Under the pieces are notes generated by a model. That model saw nothing but the letters and a program-made list of their open reading frames with translations, had not been told where the DNA came from and made no database searches. DNA of 64,000 bases from Polytrichum commune (taxonomy: Eukaryota > Streptophyta > Polytrichopsida > Polytrichales > Polytrichaceae), in NCBI GenBank assembly GCA_950295325.1, contig OX485808.1, forward strand, positions 38,894,527-38,958,526, written 5' to 3'. Positions 1 through 12,310 of the stretch are shown piece by piece (position 1 is the stretch's first letter; every line of letters begins with the position of its first letter). The position numbers and the translations under genes were made by a program.

Positions 1-2
1 GG

Positions 3-299
3 GACTCAAACCCCAACTTCAAGTGGAAACGTGACTCGAAATACTCCATTCCTGACTGGCAACCAATCGATTGCATTTTGGCAGCTTGGCCTCTGCCAGA
101 ACATCAAGATGTTGAGCCCTTAAGGGTTACTATTCCACCAGAGCAAATTGGATTTGCCAAAGATAATCTTCGACGTTGTTCAACAGCAGAGCGTGGACGG
201 AGGGTGGTTGAGGTGGACGTCGTGGACTCTAGTGCGCCTCAAGGTTGCCATGGACATGCAACAGGCAAACGACCATCTAGTGGACGCACTTTGCGGTGA
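3..299 (+). CDS. Unrecognised open frame entering from the left edge (partial)
   Basis: A frame is open from base 3 to a stop at 297-299, giving about 98 residues. It starts with Lys/Asp/Trp-rich sequence, then a stretch with LPEHQDVEPLRV and IPPEQIGF, and ends in an Arg/Gly/Ser-rich tail. No start codon is needed because the frame runs off the window. I do not recognise the family. The middle section reads like protein, but the tail looks like read-through. It may be the end of an exon of a gene or transposon lying to the left, or chance. Confidence 0.25.
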   Translation, partial: DSNPNFKWKRDSKYSIPDWQPIDCILAAWPLPEHQDVEPLRVTIPPEQIGFAKDNLRRCSTAERGRRVVEVDVVDSSAPQGCHGHATGKRPSSGRTLR

Positions 300-1100
300 T
301 AAAAAAAACAGGGTTAACAAGCATGGTGGTTGGATCTAGACGAAACAAACTTGCTTTGTATAGATTGTAGGGGCTAGTGAGGTCCAATTTTGACAAATGA
401 AATATTTTTTGTTCAAACTCCAACAGGAGCATTACGTGCGTACTGCCAGAAATGGCATACCCACATGTGTGGTGTAGACACAACGTTAATGTAAGGCTTC
501 TCAAAAAATTACCAGATGCATTTGTCCACGTGTAATGTGTAATGTTGTATAATATGCCAACCAATAATTTAATATTATCAATATTCTATGTACTAAGAGG
601 TGTGCATGATGCATGTTATGGAGGCATGCATGGATGCAAACATTACCACAATTAATTGTTCCCATATCCATGACTCACCAATGCCCATTTGTCACGCAAA
701 GCACGTTCCCTTGTCCTCATAGGTGTTCCCGGCCGTGTTCCCATTGTTCCCATTCATGTTCCCAATGACGTTCCCGTGTTCCCAATGGGCAACAGTACAC
801 ATGTTTTTCAATTTTGGGACACTAAAAAGTCCCGAAATGTTTAATATAGTGTTTAAGGCTAAATCATCAACAATTATTACGAATTGCTTCACAAAAGAAT
901 TGCAATTTGTAATGAAGGTAATTCCAATTATATAGGTAGGATAGCTTCTTCACCATAGACAGGTTGGAAAGGTGTGAATTTGGTAGTTATTTTGTAAGTA
1001 GTATGATAAGCCTATAATGCATCTAACAATTCACTGTCCTAATCGGTCATGAAATTTTGAACAGTCTTGGTGATGGTCTTATACAAATTTCATTAATTTT
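300..1100. other. AT-rich DNA, no gene seen
   Basis: No frame of convincing composition was found. A short run around 722-790 repeats GTTCCC-type words (gttcccattgttcccattcatgttccc), a degenerate simple repeat. Confidence 0.5.
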
Positions 1101-2450
1101 TCAGTTCAATCATTTGTTTGTAGGTGATATGGTGAAGTGAGGCGATATTTAATTTTATATTTTTCTATTAGTTCTTTAATTACATCATTCACAAAAAGAG
1201 TTCCTTGGTCACCCACCAATTTTGTTGGACATCCATAATGTGATAGGATATTCTTTTAAAACTTAGCTACTACATGTTTATTGTTTTTTTTAGTGGCTTC
1301 AGTTTTTGCCCATTTAGTGACATAGTTTGTGGCTGCTAGAAAATATTGATATCTTCTATGATGACTTGAGGGGTTAATGGGTCCAACAAAATCAATACCC
1401 CATTTCTCAAATGGTGCAAGGGCTAATATAGGTGTAAGTGACATTGCTAAACACTCAATTAGTTGGTTGCTTATTCTTTGACAAACATCACATTGTCTTG
1501 TGTAAGTTGTACAATCAAATAATAGTATAGGCCACCAGTAATTGCTTTGTAAATTCTTTCTAGCAATGACATCTCCTGCAAAATGTCCTCCTGCCATATT
1601 ATCGTCACATTCTTTGAGGACTAAAGGGATTTCTGAACTAGTGATGCATCTTCACAATACACCATCATTTCTTTTTTTATATATAATCTATCAACAATGA
1701 TGGTGTAAGGCAATGCTTTAAAATTAATCGACAGTTTTTTTAATAAAATTATATAGGGAATTTACTATTATATACATATTTGATTATTTTTGTATACTCC
1801 TTAGGATTACATCAATGTGCATTTGAAAAGGAATCACCTATGGTTTTAGTACATGATTCCTCATTTAATCTTGAAAGTTGATTAGCATTGGCATGATTTT
1901 TGTTTGGTCTCACTTCTAAGGTGAAGTTAAATTCTTGTAGAAGTGATACCCATCTTGTTATTCATCCACTTAGGTGGAGTTTGTTAATCATGTATTTCAA
2001 TGCATTATGATCTACATGGAATACAACTTATTACCCAAATGATAGTGACAAGATTTTTAACCTAGGAAAATCATACCTAAAGCTTCTCATTCCATTATAG
2101 TATAATTTCATACAGCTTGTACTAGTTGTCGATTAACAAAATAGATAGGGTGGTCATGATTTTTTCTCATCTTTCTGACTTAAGACTGACCCAATTGCTA
2201 CATTGGATGCATCTACATATATGTGCAATTCTTTCTTTATATCTAGGAGGTATCAATATAGGTGCACATACTAGTATCATTTTGAATGTATTAAAAACAT
2301 GGGTACATGTTGAAGTCCACGCTGGAGCTTCATCCCCCTTTTTAAGTAATTATGTCAAAGGCATGGCAATTACTACATATCTGAAGATAAATCTTCTATG
2401 ATACATAATGAGCTTGAGAAATCCTTCAACAATGGTAGGATAAAGTAATG
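1100..2450 (-). pseudogene. Decayed Ty3/gypsy retrotransposon polymerase: RT end, RNase H, integrase
   Basis: Read on the minus strand, the domains come in the Ty3/gypsy order RT, RNase H, integrase. The RT connection is at about 2440-2350 (GFLKLIMYHRRFIFRYVV and LLKKG). An RNase H start with DASNVAIGSVLSQKDEK-like sequence lies at about 2230-2150. Its later part, at about 2010-1860, shows FHVDHNALKYMINKLHLSG and then WVSLLQEFNFTLEV. The integrase zinc-binding part at about 1675-1450 has ECDDNMAGGHFAGD and CDVCQR; one expected His is Asp here. It continues with WGIDFVGPINP and then, after a stop and frameshift at 1256, with HYGCPTKLVGDQGTLFVNDV to about 1105. Frameshifts and stops separate the blocks, so it is dead. 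No LTRs were identified nearby. Confidence 0.9.
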
Positions 2451-4010
2451 ATATAATGGATATAAAGATTGCCCTAAACCTTGATATCCAATCCAAGTAC
2501 ATCCATTGAACCTCTCATATATTCTTTGTTTGTCCAAATATTACATACTCTTAATGAATTAAATCCCACCTATATTTTCCACCAACCCTACTTTAGATAT
2601 AATATTGTATGGATTGTTTTATCCAACCTATAGTAATTTCAAAATCTAGATAAATTTTTCTCTATTATATAAAAAATACCCTATAGTTTTTTTCTCACAT
2701 AGTTTTATAAAGTTACAACAATGACCTCCTTGGGTATGTAACAATGGTGTTTAGATATATGTGGTATATGTTTAAGTTCAAGGTCACTTACATGAGTTCA
2801 AAACTTCTTATAATTCATTCTATTTATATGAGTGTTCAACTAGAATAATGCATATATATGATAAATGGACTAAGTTAAAATTTAGGGTCGATTTTTACTC
2901 TTTAACCTAAACATGCTGAAAATTTATCTTAAAGCCCTCCCTATAATCACATCTTGAGGCCCATAATGGACATCTTAGACCTTTAAGGGCTAACAATGAG
3001 TTATTGTTTGCACAAGTGAGAAGGTAACAAATCCACATATTCCATCCATCACCCCACTTCCTATAGTGCAAAACCTTATGAGAGGTCCCAATCCAACCTA
3101 GACATGCACCTTTTGGGCAACATCAACTATCAAAAACCACACATCATACCGCAACATCCTGACCTTCTCAAATGGACCCATAATGAAATCCTAGACCATT
3201 GAGCCTCCAACAAATCATAGAACCCACCCAACTCCCCACCCTCCCACACAATGCAAATCCTATATTTTTCTAACAGTCAATACATGGGATATTGCCATTA
3301 ATATCTATTTAAACCCAAATATTCCCAAACCCACTATGCCCTTTATGTGATCTATCCTCACATCAAATGGACAACTAGACCCACATAGTTGGATGTCACC
3401 ACCAAACGATACATGGCCTACACATAGACAAACACAACAAGGGATTAACACACATCCAAGAACTCATCTCAAACCATCACCACATGATGGAAATGCCTAA
3501 TAAAATGATAGCTCCAATCCTAACCACCCAACAAAACACACCACTCCAACCAAAATATTGTCATTTATATGCACACACAAGTCATGATGATCTGAGTCGC
3601 ATGGCATTTTTAGCCTACAATACCTTTCTAGTTTGAAATAAATGTGGGGCCTCATTAATTGGGTTTCTAGGAACTTTGATGTGGACGAGTGTTTTATGCT
3701 ACTTGTGATGTAAGGCGACTAGTTTATTTTGTGTAAGGTGTTGGTCGGGAGTCTCAAGGAAGATTGAAGGCAAGACCCCCCGGGTCTTGGACCCACGTTA
3801 ATTCCACCAACTAGACAATTAGAGTGACTCTCGCTAATTATTTCCATGCTAATCTTCCACCCACATGTTTAGGACTATTTAATGTAGCACTATTGAGTTC
3901 ATATGTATTTAGAATTTTGATGCTTGTTCTCACTCTATACATGTGTAGTGGATCAATTTTAAGAAGTACAATAGGTATAATATTGGTGCGGGGTTATTCA
4001 GTGCCCCCAC
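2451..4010. other. AT-rich intergenic DNA; pyrimidine/A-rich strand at about 3020-3560
   Basis: No gene was found. From about 3020 to 3560 the plus strand is strikingly rich in A and C and poor in G (CCACACAATG-like words), a local strand asymmetry without an exact repeat unit. It may be continuing remains of the retroelement next door, but no domain is visible. Confidence 0.4.
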
Positions 4011-5232
4011 CTAAGCCCCTAATGTCTACAAGTCAAGGTATAGACATCATGCTAGACTCAATAGTGAATGCAATTGAGAGGGCCAATGTCATCATTCAAA
4101 CGTGAAGAAAAAGAAATTCTCACGTTGGACTCAACCTATACTGAATTGAAAACACAAATTGTTGTATCAAAAGACATTGAACCGGTGGGTGAAATCAAAG
4201 GTCTAACCTTCATTGATATGGAGAGAAAATACTTTGACTTAATAGATTGTAGAGGTCTCCCTATTTCATCTTTACATGTGCCGGAATGTGGTTTCCATGT
4301 GGGATACAAGTGGGTCATGACGAATGTGAGCATGACACGTGTCAAATTTTTTTGAGGGGAACTAATTAGTTTGTGTCAGAATAGGGAGCCGCTCTATGGT
4401 ATCCTAAAGCTTCCAGGTTTGCAAACCTGAAAGTGATGTAAACAATGGACTGAATTTCTACTAGACATTTCTAACAAGGCAATGATCTATTCTTAATGGT
4501 GCCATGTCAAATGATACTATCACAATTATGTACCATATATGATGGGACATCATACTTCATTGATTTAACCCTTAAATGCTCAAGCAACCCAAAATGGGTT
4601 GCCACCTAATATTCTATTGGATTTGCGACCCACCAAGTGACGATCTACAAGGATAGAAAGGTATGTACTCGTGTAGGGTGGTGCCCACCTCCATGTGGGC
4701 CAAAATAACATATAAAAGCCTCATACAATCAAGACTTTATAAGTGTTACCCCTGTATGCGTTATAATATCATATATGTTAAGAAAATTTTACTCCCCTAC
4801 AAAAACACAATTGGTAAGACTAATGAGTGTTATGTGTTAAGTGTTATAACATGCTCTACTCCCTTCTTTGTTAATTGCACCTCTATAAGTGTTAATTTTG
4901 AGAAAATCAAGGTGATAATATATGAGAGCATACATTTTAAACATGTAATCACATTTATCCCATATTCTTTGCAAACAATTCAAAATTGTTGGAGGCACAT
5001 GGGTGTTCTTTCGATCTCTATTGAGAAGGAGATAGAGGAAGCTAGGCACTTGGTAGAGGTTGATGCAGTTGCTTTTCTACTTCATCAATTGATGTTGTTG
5101 TCCTCTGATAGTGAGGTGGGTGACATGATGAATGCTCATGAATACCTCAATTATGAGATGGAGTTTGATTTAAACAACCCCTGTGAACCTACCAATGAGG
5201 AGTTTTTGGATATGTATTCCTCAGAACATTAA
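4011..5232 (+). other. Short unrecognised open frames, probable transposon remains
   Basis: Open frames lie at 4068-4355 and 4663-5232. The first (95 codons) has plausible composition in its middle. The second is 189 codons; its last 70 residues, from about 4996, are acidic (EIEEARHLVEVDAVAF, later NYEMEFDLNNPCEPTNEEF) and look protein-like, while the first 100 look like random AT-rich translation. Neither matches a family I know. They may be fragments of a transposon gag or transposase region. Confidence 0.2.
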
Positions 5233-6530
5233 GAAATTGATGTTGATGAGGTTATGGTTGATGTGTAGAAGAAGTTGTAAGACTTAGTATTGTTGAGCGT
5301 TCTCTAGAGACTTTGAAGAAATACTTCGAACAAAGACCAAATGTTGCCCTATCACACATCAACAGAGCATTCAAGGACTCTAGAAGGAAGTTTCATCTCA
5401 TCATTTGGAAGCTTCTTGTCATACTACTATAGACTCTTTCTTTCGGTTAGTTTAGTTGGAAGAATCTTGTCAAGTTACTACTATATAGTTTATTTCTTTC
5501 AATTAGTTTAGTTAATTATGTATTATCATTTGTACTTCATTTTTTACTTTTATAAAACGTTATGTTCGTCATTTTCAGAAATTTTAAGTGTTATTTCTAT
5601 AAATGTTATTAATCATTGGTATGAATTCTATAAGTGTTACTTGTTCTAATTCTATATATGTTATTATTTTGCTACTCCCAACCTGTAACATTTATGTAGT
5701 CTTGATTATACTCCAAGCATGTAAGAATGTTTGTTAGGTTGGCATTGCTTGTTTTGGGGGGTGATTTCATGTGTTGCTCAAATTTAGGAGCCAATATCTT
5801 TCACATATGATGCCCAATTTGAATGGTTTTTTTATATAAAAAAAATTTAGTCCTCCTTTGGACAAGGTGACGGTTGTGCACAACTTGACCAGATGGATTT
5901 GGAATAAAACTTAGTGCACATATTGCTAGCTCCATGAGAAAGGGGAAATCTCCCAAAATGACCTCATGTGGCCCCTCCAACTTTGAGGGTGATGGACTTC
6001 ATCTAAATTTGCTCAAAAAACCTCAAATTTTTGAGAGTAGCTCATTTGTCATCCACATAACATATTATAACAAAGTTACCAACTTTCTAAAATTTGTGGC
6101 ATGACCATAATGGTCATGACACATAAATTTCAGAGTTTTCTCTAGCTACCCCCGGATGAAAGCCATGCTTATATCTCAATATGACCTAGCAAATGTGGTC
6201 CGGTTAACTTTATTTTTTTCTAGAAGGAATATATGGTAGTGTAGTTCACATCCATATGGTTGGATTTGAAGAAAAAAAAACCTATTTTGCTACATAACAA
6301 AAAAAATCAGAATTAGTGCTAGAGGTGCCTGAAAATGGAATGTGAAGGCTTGAGTGTTTATGGTTTAAGCAACCTAATGTTAAATTGAATGGTGTTGCTT
6401 ATGAGTTATTACTAATTGCCACCAACACCCTTTAAAGTTTGAGCCTATAACACAGAGGTCATAATGAATCAAATGATGACCCGTTGTGAAGGAAGGTCCT
6501 CACGGAGGAGTGTCGTAGGTGACATGAGGC
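5233..6530. other. Intergenic DNA, nothing identified
   Basis: AT-rich sequence with stops in all frames and no clear repeat structure. Confidence 0.4.
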
Positions 6531-6536
6531 TCTAGG

Positions 6537-7440
6537 GCATATAGCAGCTTCCACGAGCCAGGCGGCGATGTCGCATAGGTTGTGTCTTACAACAACTTCC
6601 TAGAGCCAGGGGGTGATGTCGCATAGGTTGTGTCTTGCAGCAACTTCCTTGAGCCAGGTGGCGATGTCTCATAGGTTGTGTCTTGCAGCAACTTCCTTGA
6701 GCCCGGAGGGGATGTCGCATAGGTTGTGTCTTGCAACAACTTCCTTGAGCCTGGAGGCCATGTCGCATAGGTTGTGTCTTGCAGCAACTTTCTTGAGCCA
6801 GGAGGGGATGTTGCGTAGGTTGGGTATTGCAACAACTTCCTTGAGCCCAGAGGGGATGTCGCATAGGTTGTGTCTTGCAGCAACTTCCTTGAGCCCGGAG
6901 GGGATGTCGCGTAGGTTGTGTCTTGCAGCAACTTCCTTGAGCCCGGAGGGGATGTCGCATAGGTTGTGTCTTGTAGCAACTTCCTTGAGCCTGGAGGCGA
7001 TGTCGCATAGGTTGTGTCTTGCAGCAACTTTCTTGAGCCAGGAGGGGATGTTGCGTAGGTTGGGTATTGCAACAACTTCCTTGAGCCCGGAGGGGATGTC
7101 GCATAGGTTGTGTCTTGCAACAACTTCCTTGAGCCCGGAGGGGATGTCGCGTAGGTTGTGTCTTGCAGCAACTTCCTTGAGCCCGGAGGGGATGTCGCAT
7201 AGGTTGTGTCTTGTAGCAACTTCCTTGAGCCTGGAGGCGATGTCGCATAGGTTGTGTCTTGCAGCAACTTCCTTGAGCCAGGAGGGGATGTTGCGTAGGT
7301 TGGGTATTGCAACAACTTCCTTGAGCCAGGAGGGGATGTCGCATAGGTTGTGTCTTGCAGCAACTTCCTTGAGCCCGGAGGGGATGTCGCATAGGTTGTG
7401 TCTTGCAAATGTCGCATAGGTTGTGTCTTGCAAATGTCGC
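6537..7440. repeat. 48-bp minisatellite with 240-bp higher-order period (about 18 units)
   Basis: A 48-bp unit recurs about 18 times. Its landmarks on the plus strand are GATGTCGCATAGGTTGTGTC, CTTGCAGCAACTTCCTTGAG and CCCGGAGGG. Variant units carrying GTTGCGTAGGTTGGGTATTG recur at about 6808, 7048 and 7288, and the blocks around 6901 and 7141 and around 6961 and 7201 are identical. The array therefore has a five-unit, 240-bp higher-order repeat. Because 48 is a multiple of three and the unit lacks stops in several frames, long frames are open on both strands. Two 26-bp partial units end the array at about 7390-7440. Confidence 0.97.
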
Positions 7441-7950
7441 TTGACTGCAATGCATCGTCGATAAAGTTCGTTAGTACGATTTACCAATTCAAATAGTTGA
7501 AATAACATTGAAACTAGTTGTGATACTATATAACGACAAAATTGTGGATTACAAGAATTAGCAGCAATGCCTATTGTACGATGGAAAAAAAGATTGAAAA
7601 CCCTAGTAACATCAAATTGAAAGAAACAACTATGAATGACTGATAATAGATATCGTGCATAGTAGGCTTCCAATAGGGATCTCAAGCACACTACTCAATG
7701 TATGAATCTACAAGAATTTGATCAACATATTATGCATCAATATTGTTCAGAAACAAATGTGCAACTATAGTGAATGTTGACACCCACTTCAATTACCTTG
7801 GATATCACTTGTTGTTGTTGTTGCCTCACTGTTGACTGACTGCAAATGAATGGTCAAGAGTAGCACACCCACCAAGAGAGCAATATGCAAAGGAGAACAT
7901 GTTCTTGGTGGGTTCAAGCAACCAAGTTTCACCTCCACTGAGTTCTTCAT
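6669..7950 (-). CDS. Candidate secreted 16-residue-repeat protein (putative two-exon model)
   Basis: Read on the minus strand, ATG at 7950 opens a 154-base exon to 7797. Its first residues are MKNSVEVKLGCL, followed by a hydrophobic core (HIALLVGVLLLTIHL) and a small-residue site before EATTTTSD, which is a convincing signal peptide. A CAAG/GTAATT donor follows, in phase 1 like exon 1 of both receptor kinases here. If the acceptor is the TTGCAG at 7445-7450, exon 2 (7444-6669) is in frame and encodes about 16 copies of a 16-residue unit close to HNLCDIPSGLKEVAAR, ending at a TGA made by one base change in a repeat unit. That gives 309 residues. The unit has an LRR-like N-L-x-x-I-P-x-x-L core but is shorter than any standard LRR. 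Splicing is inferred; the repeat may instead be non-coding DNA that disrupted a receptor gene. Confidence 0.35.
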
Positions 7951-8068
7951 GATTTTGATGTATCAAATACACAAAAAATAAAGACTTTCAACTTCAAATG
8001 GCTTTGAGTCCACTAGTTCATGTCAAGTGCCTCTAACTTCTCGCTCAAACACAAGACTCGTCCAATGG

Positions 8069-8076
8069 TTTATATA
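8069..8076 (-). promoter_or_regulatory. TATA box of the minus-strand candidate gene
   Basis: On the minus strand the sequence reads CCTATATAAACC, a full plant TATA consensus, about 120 bases upstream of the signal-peptide ATG at 7950. A start about 30 bases downstream would leave a 5' leader of roughly 90 bases, a normal size. Confidence 0.5.
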
Positions 8077-8079
8077 GGC

Positions 8080-9250
8080 TTGAAGGAGTGGGGACCTCGT
8101 CGCCTTGAAACGAGACTTGTTCAATAGAGTCTATATTATTCAACGATAGTCAATGGTGGTCCGAGTCATGAGCTTCAAATGTCAAAACTTGAATGAACAA
8201 GAAATTGGACTGATTGATGAGACGATGACATCATGGCTGACATTAACACGCTTCAAATCATTGAGCGTCATGGCCATCTACCGACAAGGCTGGATGTGCT
8301 TTATGGGAATCCGAACAATGTGCAAAGTTGAAAATTTGGGAAGCTTCGATCTCGGGGAGAGCAATATCACTACTAGAAAGTATGATTGTAATATACAAAT
8401 CATATTTGATAGGGGCGGTCATAGGCACGTGACCTCACTCACAAGATTTGAGTCCAATCTACGTCGTGCATATATAGATTGTATTTGATTCGTTGTGTGG
8501 AATCATGTGTTAATGACTACCCTTGTCAAATGGGAAGCGTGTGTTGGGATCACATTTTCTCATCAAATATAATCTCAGAACACACTTTCTAAATGACGCT
8601 CTTTTGTGTGTTCTAGATAACAAATTATGCCACTTTTGGTTGACACAACTTTGTACAACAAAGTTATGTTCTAGAAAACTATGCACAACTTATTAGACTT
8701 TTTTTTTCGGTTGTCATTTTTCACTGAAAAAGTTGTGTTTCTCCTTATTTATTATTCATTAGAGCCAATCTTGTTTCTTGCATCGCTTTTTCTTTAGAGT
8801 GTTTTGTTTCTCAATTCCAACCCTTCATGTTCTTCTTCGTTCTAGGCATAACTTTGCTTTTTAAAGGTCATTTTATAATTCATTTTTCCTTTCCTTTGAG
8901 ATTGCATTGCGTATCTTATAAGTTGTGCATAGTTTTCTTCTCTTTTTGGAAGCCTTTTTGCTCCTTCTATTCATGATGTATTTTCTTATTTCTCTTCCTA
9001 CTTAGAATGTTATTTGATTTCTTAGTTTAAGAGATCCACTTGCTTTCTTTATATTGATAATATAATCTTTCTTGAAAATTATATGGATCTTCTTCACTCT
9101 TGATATCATTGTGGTAACTTTTTTAATGGCACTTCTCATGAATAAGTTTACAAATAATGTCACGGATTATTGAAGTTTGGTTGAAGTCCATGTTTGGATG
9201 AAGAATCACTTAGTAAGTGATAGTAATTGCAGGAAATTACCCATCATTTA
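8080..9250. other. Upstream DNA of the candidate gene, no gene seen
   Basis: A 111-codon frame on the plus strand (8153-8488) overlaps the probable promoter of the minus-strand gene and matches no family I know. From about 8700 to 9100 the DNA is T-rich. Confidence 0.35.
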
Positions 9251-9259
9251 AGAGAAATC

Positions 9260-9620
9260 TATAAAATACACCTCATCTACGGCATCATGGGTGCAGGGCT
9301 CCAAGCTCTAGTGTAAAGTGGCCCTTAGGTTTCAGAAGTAATGAATGGGTGCTAGTTGCAAATGATCCGGTCGAGTTTGAGAAATATTTGGTTGATGTTG
9401 AAGAATTAAGGATAATTACTGACCATTCTAGAGGAATATGTGGACTATACATAACATTATTCATATTCATAACAATGTTATGTGGGACTGACAATATTAA
9501 GTGGAATACCCCACATTCAGTTTGAATACCTCAAATTATGTACCTCAGTTATGTAACTCAAATTAATAATGAAAAACTAAAGGTCGCCACATGTAACCGG
9601 TTAGACTAGGGAACACTAGG
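9260..9620. repeat. Dispersed repeat family, copy 1
   Basis: Words such as GAGTTTGAGAAA, GCTAGTTGCAAATGA and AGAGGAATMTRTAAAATACACCTCAT recur in the same order at 13675-13800 and 16310-16440. ATGTAACCGGTTAGAC with a following CTCCCC recurs at 16228-16300 and 16555-16625. This copy is interrupted by half of the fold-back element that is complete at 12175 (see 9455-9493). No coding potential is seen. Confidence 0.6.
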
Positions 9621-12174
9621 ATTTAGAATGATGATGCCCATAAATCTCCCCATATTATGTGTGAGGACATGAAGCGCCGTCCTCGAGAATTGGTCAAGTG
9701 ACAAGTCATGTGGAGACTCTATTGCAAGCTACTAGAGTCTAACCTCATTAATACAACACTTGTTTATACGACACCCTCGACATTACGACACATTTTTGCA
9801 TGACCAAACTTTTTAGTTCAAAACTCCCTCTTTTATACGACTACGACACTCGATAATGCGCCATTTGGAATCTCCGTTCTATCATATTAAAGAGGTACTT
9901 CATGCTAAAATTCCTTTCATTTATGTTATGTACATCTAAAATACATCCATTTTCACTTGGGAACTATTTGGGAATTTCACTTATCGTTGGGAACTTCATG
10001 AGAATTAGGGTTACTAGTGTAGAATGGACATGATTAGGTTAGAGTGGCCTCCTACCTAGTATGTTGTCTTGTACACATGTGATATAGTATCATCAATTCC
10101 TTGATGCTAAACGTCATACATCATTGCTGTCTAGTTTCTATTTAGAAAACTCTTTATATTTTGGTGTTAATGAAATTATTAGTTTTCAAAAGTTAATAGG
10201 GAATTTAGATGAGATGGCAGTTGCTCACTTGGGTAAGTAATACCAAAGATCTTTGGATTCCTATTTCAAGAGTTCTTGAGAATATTTATATGTGTTTGGA
10301 GTTAAAAGTTATCATTTCGTAGCATCTGTATTCCCTCAATAGTACGACAACTTTATGCCATTTGTCATATTAATGAGAAGACAACACCTCAACGACTTTT
10401 TTTTTTTTGTGTTTCCCAAATGTGTCATACTAAAGAAGGGGAGAACTGGACAGGCTTGCTTGGAAGTGAAATAAAATAATCACTAGAACAATTGCAATAT
10501 ACTATACTATAATAATAAACTCTTCACAATGACTCCATAGAAAAATACCGGTCAACTCAGTATCATGACAGAGGGTGATGTAAGCATTTCTGAATAATGG
10601 CCAGCCTGACACACACTCATCTGTTCAATTAGGTTACCAAGGTGAAAACATGAACCATAATATTTATAGCCTTAAAACACACTCTCACCCCGTAATTAGT
10701 ACCGCGTTAGACTAGAGAGACTAATTTAAGATGAGTTAATTACAAATATATGGGGTTCAAGTTGTTAGTAGACTTCCTTTACTTTGGTAATGTTGGACAA
10801 GGGGGGTTTAATTCAAAAAGGTGGGTGTTTAGTCCTAGTCATAAATAAGTTTCTTGCAACTTGTAGGCGTGTTTGAGCATCCTGCAAATGTCTTGGTTAT
10901 TGAGTTTTGAATCTTGTGTAATATTACTGCTAGTGAAATAATGTGATTGGTTCAACCTTTTTATCCATGGGTAGGATGTGTTCTGCATCACATTATAAGA
11001 TAATTATTGACTCCTTGAGGTATGGGGCCCTATTGTGGGCGCATACAACTCCACAAACATTTCCTTGAAGTCATTGGAAGGATTGACTTGTGAATTGTGA
11101 AACTTCATTTGCTTGATAATCGTGAATCATGAAGATTGTCATTTCAAATTTAAAGTAGAGATGCAGAAGTTATAAGCATTTGAAGTGAATTCTTCCCTTA
11201 TTCTTAAAATGATAGACAAGCTCTTGCATTAAATGAGCAAAGGTGGATTTCTATAATTCCTCCAATCATTGTTTATAGTAGTAAAAGACATGTAGTGAAG
11301 TGTGTGTTGGAATAAAAGACGTGTTTTGTTGTAGTGATTGTGTTCACTATTGAACTCATAATGCTTTATATATATAACTATTCAAAATCTAGTCTTGTTG
11401 TAACACACATTCATTAGGGTTTATTTTTATTTTTATCATGGATATGCTTGGAATGACTAGGTCAATGTTTTATTCAAAGCAAAAATTATGCGTCACCTCA
11501 CTTTGCATTTAGTGAATAATATGGGTGCATGACTCCTTCGGTGAACCTTCTTCAATAACACCTCAATTAATCTTGGGGGTGTTATCTAATGTTGGGCAAT
11601 TGTATCTAAGGTATGTGTGCCTAGAAATAACAAGAGTCTTAAAGTGATATCTTAATTTCACTAAAGAGCTTCAACAAGTTAGTGCGATGGTGCATCAAGT
11701 AACTTGCTAGATATAAAAGCTAAAGTCTAATAATTCTAGCCAATGACCCACAAATTTGCAATATCATATTGATCAATAATATACACCCCCAATATTATCC
11801 CAATATTTTTAGTGTGGATATCTCGTTAATAGTGTGACATGTGCACTATTTACCATATCCAATTCAATCAAATCCACACCTCAACTATGACTCCACATAA
11901 CATTATTTAACCCTTGTGGGATGTGCCCTTTCTAGAAGTGGCCATGAACCCCATCACTAGGCCGGACGTGAGTTTCCTATTAGTCGTTATTTTGGGTTGA
12001 CCCAAAAACACACAAGGTGTTATACCCTTTCCCTTGGAAGGTAAGTGGCCACCCCGGCATATGGGTAAGACCTCCCACAACACTCCAAGTGGAGGGTTGC
12101 AATAGTGGATGGCACAATTTCTTAGTGTAACTTTGATCCATTTTCACTTACTACAATAACAATAAATGATATGA

Positions 12175-12310
12175 CATTATTCAGATCCATAATAATGTTA
12201 TGAGGGACTGACATTATTTCACAAAATATTCCCACATTAAGTACGAATATGGAGAATATTTCGTGGAATAATGTTAGTCCCACATAACATTGTTATGAAT
12301 TTGAATAATG
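12175..12310. mobile_element. Fold-back MITE, 136 bp, 60-bp arms
   Basis: The left arm (12175-12233) begins CATTATTCAGATCCATAATA, and the right arm (12251-12310) reads back as CATTATTCAAATTCATAACA. About 50 of 60 positions pair around a 17-base loop. A half copy lies at 9455-9493 (CATTATTCATATTCATAACA, then ATGTTATGTGGGACTGACA), which shows it is a repeated element and not a single hairpin. No clear target duplication was found. Confidence 0.75.

Noticed and set aside
6613-7419. A 268-codon plus-strand frame with repeating MSHRLCLAATSLSPEG units, and two further minus-strand frames
   Set aside because: All are open only because the 48-bp unit lacks stops. They have no signal peptide, promoter or splice context; only the frame reached from the minus-strand signal exon was kept, as a low-confidence model.
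6537-7440. CRISPR-like array
   Set aside because: Units are contiguous with no unique spacers, and the genome is a plant.
8153-8488. 111-codon plus-strand frame
   Set aside because: No motif is recognisable, and it overlaps the probable promoter and upstream DNA of the minus-strand candidate gene.
9730-10440. Possible TIR element: TACGACAC words at 9755-9850 and a C/T-rich counterpart at 10340-10430
   Set aside because: The two ends share words but could not be aligned as inverted repeats, and no target duplication was found.
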